Shown in pieces: positions 53,430 to 64,000 of a DNA stretch of 64,000 nucleotides. Within the stretch, counting starts at the first letter, position 1; every line of letters begins with the position of its first letter. Under the pieces are notes generated by a model. It did not search any database. It saw only the letters and a program-made list of their open reading frames with translations, and had not been told where the DNA came from. Both the position numbers and the translations under genes were made by a program. Source of the DNA: Fasciolopsis buskii (taxonomy: Eukaryota; Platyhelminthes; Trematoda; Plagiorchiida; Fasciolidae); the NCBI GenBank assembly GCA_008360955.1, contig LUCM01006817.1, positions 1-64,000 on the forward strand, given 5' to 3'.

Positions 53430-55520
53430 GCCGTCTTTGGTCGGCATCATGTTGGTTGACATTTTGTGCTGACGGACTTAATAGAGCTTAACTTCTGCCA
53501 ACAGGATTAGTATTATTTCATTACTTCTGCACGATTATCCTGCTAGAAACTAAGCCGGCTCCATGGACACTCCCAGTCATTGAGGATTAGACGCTGCGGT
53601 TGGAGGCCAAATCCAAAAGGGTTGCCACAGTTTCGTTTCCAATAACGGTGACTGTGGACTAGTCTTAAGCCTAGGTGCTGCGCATCCTCCCCAAGGGCCT
53701 CAATCCACGTTTTCAGCTGACGCCCAAGGCTACAGCGCCATCCAAAACGGTGTGGGACACGAAGTTTGTCGAGAGGGTTCTGCGTGTGAGTGCCGTAGAA
53801 GGTCGAACCATTGCAACCGACGGCGTTGGAGGAAGTTGGACAGCTTTTCGATTTCGCAGCATTATCTTATTTCGTTGTCGCTCGTTCTTCCGAGTTTTTA
53901 CGGAGGGATCGTCGTAAGCGTCAGTGGTCGAATACTCAGCCTCCTGTTATCCTCAACTTGCAATGACCGGGTTTTGCATCCACGATTGAAGATGGGGCAC
54001 ACTGCAACGCGAAAGAAGTGAATCTTTGCCTGTAGGTTAATTTCACTGCGTGCCCGTGATGCTCTTTAGAGTTGTGGAAGTGCTCTAAGCGCATTGTCGG
54101 CTCTCACACTACCTTCGTCCTTCACTTACCCGTTCGGCAGAAGAACCGGTTTTAAGTATTTAAAGGATGGCACACTTCCAATTCGCTCGTCATTAATCGG
54201 GCACTATTAAACACGTAAGACTGGGGAGATTGAAAAGGCTTTCGTATTGTTCGTGTTAATTTCGGGACCCATTTTTTGCGACATACTGAGTGATTCGGTT
54301 CAGTATTGCCTGCATGGTCGCTGGGGGGGGGGGGTCATCGGATACGACAACGTCGTCCCCAAACTGCACATCTGTGATACAGACTGATGGGTTAAGTTAG
54401 ACGCCTGAATAGCTCGCCATCGCGTTGCTCATAGTACTATCGATGGGATAATTAAACAGAACCGGGGAAAGTGGACAACTCTGCCCCACTCCAGAATGGG
54501 TAGTGGAGTCTTCACGTATATTCGCATTCGTGTTGTAGCAAGCCTTTGGTATTCTTGCGAACTTCGAAGGCATGTCATCGACTTCTACTAGTTCCTACGT
54601 GGACTTACGGTTAACTGAAGTCAGTGAAATGTTATGGTGGGCTGCTGAAACTGGAGGTGTTCCAGGACTCCGAACAGGTAATAATTTATCAGTGCAACCT
54701 CTGTCACATCTAAACCCTCCTGGTTTGGTCTAGTGCAGCGGTCTCACAGTTGCAAAGCGATTAACAGGTAGTGCACAGAATGTCTTTGCGGCACTGTCAA
54801 TGAGACTAAAGGCTCTTTATTTCTCAAACCGTTTGGTCGCCTTTCTTTGGAAAGACTAACAAAATGGATGTACTTTAGCCGTTTAGAAATACCTCGCGGC
54901 CCCATTTAAAGCAGAATTGCTTATGAAGCATACTAATAGAAGGCGTTAAACACGTTTTGTAGACTTCCGGTGCAGTGCTATCCTATCCGCGAGGTTCGTA
55001 TTCTTCCGTTGATTAACGGCATCCGTAATCTGCGATGCTTGGAGTTTCGTAGTTGATGTCACATGGCTCGGATCAAACGAAAGATGGTGTTTGCCGCTTG
55101 GTGAACAGGTCGGTTAAATTGACCAAGGTGTTCTGTCCATTTTTCGATTTTCTTATGTTGTTCAGGGGTAAGTTGACCTGTTGTATCACGTAGAGCGAAC
55201 TCTGGTTTATAGCGCCATTCGAAGCATAGCGGATAAGTCCAAAGAACATCCTTAAGTCATCAGTCACTGATGCGATCTCCATTTTTTCAACCTTTCCAGT
55301 ACCTCTTGCGTTCTACCCTAGCGGAGCGTGTAGCCTCACATTGCACCCTGCAGTGTTCCAATCTTCCCGATAAGTAGGCCTCTTTTACTTTGGCTGAAAG
55401 TTGAAGAGTAATTGTGAAGATCGAATCCTTTAATTGCCTTGAATTCTTCCCTAGTTCCTTCCAAACGACTTATTTTGAGCGTTTTCCATTGGTTTTTCAC
55501 CTACACTTCTTCCCTTAGTG
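53430..55520 (-). mobile_element. RTE-clade LINE remnant, minus strand, 5'-truncated
   Basis: Read on the minus strand from about 55520 downwards. The linker shows ARVERKRYWKG, then MEIASVTDDLRMFFGLIR (55282 downwards), alignable with EMEVASASDNSQRLFRLIR of the + copy at 56.9 kb. The RT entry motif is eroded (PGGFRCDRGCTDK, about 54710). The catalytic motif YADD reads FGDD at 54352-54363, preceded by ITDVQ and followed by VVVSDD. A 12-base C run (G on +, 54323-54334) follows about 18 bases later. Thumb traces are SFKYLKPVLLPNG, VKDEGSVRA and RRRLQWFDLLRHSHAEPSRQ (about 53745-53800). There are many stops and frameshifts. The endonuclease is absent, so this copy is 5'-truncated. Its 3' border near 53430 is an estimate. 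Confidence 0.78.
54323..54334. repeat. 12-base G run
   Basis: Homopolymer on + (C on minus) about 18 bases beyond the RT catalytic motif of the minus RTE copy. Prone to length error. Confidence 0.9.
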
Positions 55521-55855
55521 TACTAGTGATAATGCTCAATTGTTACAGTCGCAGTAGACAGCGCTCGTGTTTTTCCGCGACATTTAACTCACCTGGTAGT
55601 AGTTTCCTTTGGCGTGCCGTCGTCGTACACCGTTAAACAGCAGGGCCATTTATGTATTTAATGTATTACACAAGTCTGCACAGGTCATGTGCCACCGGAA
55701 TCACGACGAAGGACGAAAATAATGAGCAAGGAGGATAAGGGGTTCTGCGGTTGTAACTGTAAGCCAGAGCACTCTCCCTTATGATCGACACGGCCGCATC
55801 GGACATTGTTGTAGGTGTTTCACTAAGTGAAAACAATCGCTTCATGGTATTTTAA

Positions 55856-55957
55856 TCACGTGCCGTGACTGACAGCGAGAAGCGCCATTCATCGGTAGGA
55901 AAAGAAGCCTGCGCAATCGTCGAGGCTGTTCACAGGCGGCGGCATTACCTAGTGGGT
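55856..55957 (+). mobile_element. Ty3/gypsy-type RNase H fragment
   Basis: Thirty-four codons without a stop reading SRAVTDSEKRHSSVGKEACA followed by IVEAVHRRRHYLVG. This matches the part of LTR-retrotransposon RNase H (SRxLTxxEkrYSxxEKEacAiveAv..wrhyL) that contains the catalytic Glu of KEACAI. Homology ends abruptly on both sides (a stop precedes at 55853-55855; RTE-like sequence begins downstream). No RT, integrase or LTR was found nearby. It may be an isolated scrap between the two RTE copies. Confidence 0.7.
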
Positions 55958-56009
55958 ACTCCAAACTTACCGCAGATTGGCGATCCGTTCAACCTCTGTT
56001 ATGTCCCCA

Positions 56010-58918
56010 GTCCAATATCTTTACCCCCTCTGCTACTCCTAATGTCCTCAATGATAACGTCCGATAATCCCGACGGTTCATTGTCAAATAGTATAGTAGG
56101 TGGTTTGCAGTCCATTAGTTCACATTTTCTCAAGCCTCGTCAGCCTCTGGATCTCGGTTCCTTCAATTTGCACACTCATGTAGGCTGGCCAGCAGGCGTG
56201 TTTGGCTCTGACAGTGGACTCACTTTCGATTGATGTCTGCTGCGTGAGTGGAACTGGAATTCAGGATTCGAGTAGAGTAATTCAACTAACTGCGCTAAAT
56301 GTCTCGTCAAAATTTGTTGCACCCTTCAGGGGAAGAAACAGCTCAAGCTGTGAGTCAAGACGGTATAGGAACAGTCTTAAGTAAGAAGGCTGAAACGGCC
56401 CTTTTAGATTGCATCCCGGTTAACAGTCGCTTATGCGCCGTGAGACTGTAAGAGTCAATCGGCGCATGGAAGAATAGTTGTGCTAAGCATAGTTTGTTAT
56501 CTCGGCATACGCTCCGACAGACTGCAGCACCGACGTGCAAAAAGACGAGTTTTATGACGAACCCGCCACTCTCGTTCTCGATTTTTGGTTCAGCTCAACA
56601 GCCATCTACGCAAGCTACAAACTCGATTGGCCGTTGATCGTCTGTCTGACTCCGCTGTTCACAACAGCTATGAACAGAAACTATCCGGCAAACTAAGAAC
56701 TCCGATGAGCAGTGGGATCAAATCAAACAGCCGATGCATTTGGCAGCAGGTTTCGCCTGTGGTCCTAGATCCAGCGTTAATCAAGGACACTGGATTTCAC
56801 AAAAGTCGCTGGGCCTAATGGAGCAAAATCGCCAGCTCTGTAACTGCAAAGAGGTGGATAAGATGCGTCGACAGTTGCGACGTCAAATGAAAGTAAGCCT
56901 TTGGAATGACCGCGAAAACTCGTGGGTTAAGGTAGCCGAAGAGATGGAAGTGGCGTCCGCTTCAGATAACAGTCAAAGACTGTTTAGGCTTATACGCGAC
57001 AGCGTTGGGCGGCGAACTTCGGTCAGTGAAGTCGTGTGCGATAAAGATGGAGAGCTCGTCCATGGTAGACAGGAAAGACTGGACCGTTGGGCAGAGCATT
57101 TCAAGGATCAGTTTAGCTGACCACATGCTAATGTATTTAGGCCAACGTCTGAGGTTGCGAATCCTTGGGAGGCATCTGTTGACCCCCAACGAAATTGGAA
57201 GTACTGTCGAATATTTGGCTTCTGAAGAGGAGAAAAGCAGCCGGTCCTGACGAATTTCCCAGTTCTTTTCAAATTGGGTGGAGAAGTGCTGATGAAATCA
57301 CTCACCTCCTTGGTTCATGATATTTCGAACGATGAACGTATTCGTTATCGTGGAGGGTCACTGATTATACCCGTCTTCAAGAAGGACATGAAGCGACTGT
57401 AGCAGTCATCATGGCGCTTATTTAATTCCGATACTTACTAAGGTCCTAGCTTCACTAATGCTGCACCGGTTTGCGAGAGTAACATCCGCGAACAGCAGGC
57501 TGGACTTCGTCCAGGTCGAGTTTGCATCGACCAAATATTCACTCTTCGACAGATACTCGAAACGCGCCACACACACCGCCACCCCACGATCGTAGTCTTC
57601 CTCGACTTGAAAGGCGAGTTCGACTCATTGGGTCGGACAGCACTATTCAGTGCTCTCCACCGGAGTGGTATGTCAGCGACGTTGATGAACTTGTTGCGAG
57701 CATTGTACTCGCATACCTATGGTCGCGTGAAGGTATACGGTGAATTGTCACGTTCATTCGAAACAACTAGTGGCGTTCGATAAGGGTGTCTCATCTCTCC
57801 ATTCTTGTTCAACTTCGTCATGGACGAGGTGATGGAAGATGCTTTAGGAGGTCTCTGGGATGTAGGAGTGGAACTGGGAAATGGAGGGAAGCTGTGCGAC
57901 CTAGATTACGCAGACGACGTCGTGTGCTTGTTCGAGTCTGCGGACCATGCACAACGGGCACTAGATAGACTGTCGAGATCGGTTGCTCGCTTTGGCATGT
58001 GCTTTGCACCTTCAAAGTATAAAACTATTGTTACAGGACTGGACTACAGCAGCGCCGAACTTGATACTGGATGGAGGGGAGCTGACGATTGTGGACCGTT
58101 TCACATACCTTGGTAGCTGCGTGTCTAACGATGGTAGCTCGGGTTTGGAGGTAAGTATGCGTATATCCAAGGCTCGGGCAGCTTACGCTGGACTGAAGCA
58201 CTTGTGGTGTCGGCCTGATATTTCATTGAAGTCGAAAGGACATGTGTGCTGTGACACAGTGCGCTCAGTTCTGTTGTACGGTTACGTGACATGGAATATT
58301 CGTGGGAGAGGTTCGTCTGTCAGAGTTTTTCGACCGCCGATGCCTACGTAGTATGGTTAGGATTGGATGGAGTGACCGGATGGTTAAGAATCTAATACTA
58401 GGTGTCGGCTCTCAGAATACCTTGTTTCAGCGTATGAAGCTTAGTAGACTACGCTGTTTGGGTCACGTGTTGCGTATGACGAACACTCGTCTACCATACC
58501 GTGCCCTATTTTGCGTTCCTCCCACTCGATGGAGGAAACCTTGTCGAGACCAGCAGATGACTGGCAAAATGGAATGTAAAAATGCGCAGCGAACTTAGGC
58601 AAAATAGGTGTCTTGCGCCTTCTTGGTTGGGGTCCGGAAGACCCGTCACCTACTGGATGGGGACGCTGAAGGATATGGCAGTGAACCGTGAACAGTGGCG
58701 ATCGTGTTGCCATTTTCTGTCGAATCAGAATGATCGAACGAGTCCTATTATGCAGTTAGACTGTGTTCCATGTGTTGGCTACGGCAGCATTTTTATTTTT
58801 TCCCGCTTATGTAGGTACACTTCCTGTTCTCTGAAGATATTCACTCTTGAATACACTCTGAGTAAAAGGCAGCAACCAGTGAGGCTTAACTTGTCCAACG
58901 CTGAACGATGATGATGAT
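56010..58918 (+). mobile_element. RTE-clade (SR2-like) LINE, nearly full span but with deleted endonuclease core
   Basis: Non-LTR retrotransposon reading rightwards. The endonuclease start is visible (KPRQPLDLGSFNLHT, about 56132-56176; VDSLSIDVCCVSGTGIQDSS, about 56208-56267; YAPTDCS near 56510), but it breaks off near 56585 before the GDxN motif, continuing directly into the linker (LSDSAVHNSYEQKL). The linker shows EEMEVASASDNSQRLFRLIR and RWAEHFKDQFS (to 57117). RT motifs follow: AGLRPGRVCIDQIFTLRQIL (about 57500), TIVVFLDLKGEFDSL (about 57590), then FLFNFVMDEVMEDALGGL. The catalytic YADD is intact at 57907-57918. Thumb and C-terminal parts are TYLGSCVS, MRISKARAAYAGLKHLW, LSRLRCLGHVLRM and MAVNREQWRSCCHFLS (to about 58725). 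Several stops and frameshifts separate these, so it is dead. The 3' end is a short GAT/ATG repeat. The left boundary is approximate. Confidence 0.9.
58907..58918 (+). repeat. Short trinucleotide (ATG/GAT) tail of the RTE element
   Basis: The RTE 3' region ends in GAACGATGATGATGAT, after which no element similarity is seen. RTE elements characteristically end in short tandem repeats rather than poly(A), so I take this as the true 3' terminus. Confidence 0.6.
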
Positions 58919-60227
58919 CCGTAGCCTTCATTTACTACAAAAGAACGTTAAGCAAGATTTAAAATGACAATTAAGCGATGATGGCTTGAATTGGTGGTGT
59001 GCCATTACATAATCTATTAGTCAAAAAAGAAAACTGAATGGCAAATACGCTCGCTCGTGCCGTCTGCGTTCTTTACTTGATGCGTAGTGACCCAGACGGC
59101 TCATTTTGTCCGAACTAATGATCTGTCCTGTTCTGTCGCAGAAATTAAAAGTATGATTATGTCACAAAGTTTGTTCCTTTTTCTCTAATTTTCCTGCTTC
59201 TTTGTTTTCGACCTTCGTCATGGTTCTGATGGCATGTGATCCGTATTCAAATCTGCAATTTTTCCAGTTGCATGGTCAGCTATCGCAGATTCATCAACAT
59301 GCACATGAGAACGTTCTCTTTGAGCAACAACGTCAAAAATCCACTTACCAGCAGAAAATAACTGGAGCACGAAATCGAGATGGCGACGTGGTCCTTCGTC
59401 GACTGCGGCCCGCTTCGAACGTTGCCGTAAAATTCTGATACCAGCGCTCGCCAACAGCTTTCGTAATTTGCAACCCACGACGGTCTGGCGGTGTTGTACT
59501 AATCGTTCACTATAATCAGCTTAAACGGTAACACTCCCAGATGGGAACGAGCACGACCCCATGGACCAGTGACCCACAACCCTCCAAGTCATGTCTAGGA
59601 GTATCGGCGGAAGATAGCATATTATGACCAGTGGTCTTAGTGCCAAACACTGAAAACTGTATTTTCCGCAAGAGTGGATGATTTTAGTAACATTAAAACC
59701 GTTAAGTCCGTATCGAGACGATTTAAGAACGTCAATTTGTCCTTACCTTACGATTTTTCAGGTGCCGGGCAAATGTGGGGTGGAGGCAGGTGAATATCAG
59801 GATGCTGGTTTGCGGGCCGCTGAAAACACTAAGGAAGAAGACGGAAAGGGTTAACAGAATTACTCTACTTTACATTAGAGACACTTCTGATACTAAACAT
59901 AGCTATCGCTGGTCATCCTGTTCTCTGCTTCTCTTCCGTCTGTGTATCGCCCTCCTCGTGTCACTTCGCGGAACTGCTTATTGAGTTTGAACTGCTCTTA
60001 CATTGCGGTCGCACTCGGATGTCCGAGTTCAGACCGTCGGTCCGAAATCACAATTACATAAGTCAGGTATAGTAGTAGAACGAGTGATAAAGTTGTAATT
60101 GCTGTCACTAGTGTTTTACCTCATTACGCATGTAGTTACTTCCTTCCAATCAGTCCTACTAGTTTATGCACGTCAAGTCATGCAGCGGTTTTCTGAGCTG
60201 TTCGTTGTTGTTTCTTGTGTATGCTCT
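58919..60227. other. Upstream flank of the aldo-keto reductase gene; weak minus-strand gypsy-protease-like frame
   Basis: Between the RTE 3' end and the gene. The minus frame 59478-59218 (86 codons) contains LRQRSKRAAVDEGPRRHLDF followed by VLQLFSAGKWIFDVVAQ. This recalls the C-terminal half of Ty3/gypsy proteases (..yG.rs.....lr..F.w.F.vadv..), but the DTGA active site is not seen, so the call is weak. No TATA box or other promoter element could be supported. Confidence 0.3.
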
Positions 60228-60269
60228 ACTGCGCAGTCCTTTTTACTCTGTTCGGTCATTACAGATAAA
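60228..60269 (+). promoter_or_regulatory. Probable splice acceptor just upstream of the aldo-keto reductase start codon
   Basis: A pyrimidine-rich run ends in TTACAG at 60259-60264, five bases before the ATG at 60270. It reads like a 3' splice site, so the mRNA 5' end is probably supplied either by an upstream untranslated exon or by spliced-leader trans-splicing, which flatworms use. The reading frame stays open upstream of the ATG but shows no aldo-keto reductase homology there. Which of the two mechanisms applies cannot be told from this sequence. Confidence 0.45.
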
Positions 60270-63949
<3,680 letters not shown>

Positions 63950-64000
63950 GTAAGTCCCAATAACTCATTCCATGTATTTGCGATCGTCCGACGTCGTTAT

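Noticed and set aside
59218..59478. Confident gypsy protease
   Set aside because: The active-site DTGA/DSGA is missing and only the C-terminal pattern is vaguely similar, so it was left as a weak note.
60099..60269. N-terminal extension of the aldo-keto reductase to the Met at 60099
   Set aside because: The frame is open but has no family similarity, and a splice acceptor lies at 60264. The family N-terminus starts at 60270.

Overview
The window looks like 64 kb of nuclear DNA from a parasitic flatworm (trematode or tapeworm). Three signs point there. The one host gene I recognise has introns of 34-38 bases at its 5' end followed by a long intron, an architecture known from schistosomes and other parasitic flatworms. 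The repeats belong to the RTE/SR2, CR1-like and Penelope families typical of these genomes. There is no bacterial gene organisation. The species cannot be fixed from the sequence.

The only confidently intact host gene is an aldo-keto reductase (AKR1-type) on the + strand at the right end, 60270-63949, continuing past the window. Five exons are visible and the catalytic tetrad Asp43, Tyr48, Lys77 and His110 falls at the standard family positions. Its fourth intron (2918 bases) is long because it holds a decayed RTE retrotransposon in the same orientation.

Almost everything else that can be identified is dead retroelement. From left to right: CR1-like endonuclease and RT remnants on + (about 340-1560); unassigned pyrimidine-rich DNA to about 10.9 kb; a purine-rich block (about 11-28.7 kb) with minus-strand CR1-like pieces (14.41-14.95, 17.74-19.94 and 20.56-24.45 kb); a + CR1 RT tail (28.76-29.51 kb); a minus ORF1-like piece (31.18-32.18 kb); a long + CR1-like relic (37.33-40.27 kb); a minus stretch ending in a second, near-identical copy of the CR1 tail (42.89-43.43 kb); an 833-base assembly gap; a + Penelope-like element with RT and GIY-YIG endonuclease (44.32-45.48 kb); a minus CR1-like endonuclease plus ORF1 without RT (46.03-48.34 kb); a minus jockey/CR1-type relic whose RT fingers run directly into the thumb (52.69-53.34 kb); two RTE elements pointing away from each other (53.43-55.52 kb minus; about 56.0-58.92 kb plus) with a scrap of Ty3/gypsy RNase H between them; and finally the aldo-keto reductase.

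The elements do not work together as a system. All have stops or frameshifts, and I found no intact retrotransposon, CRISPR array, RNA gene or convincing undescribed system. The best leads are the near-identical CR1 tail pair beside the assembly gap, the divergent RTE pair, the Penelope element and the micro-intron gene with a transposon-swollen intron. Unassigned stretches are listed as such; most are probably older repeats decayed beyond recognition by eye.
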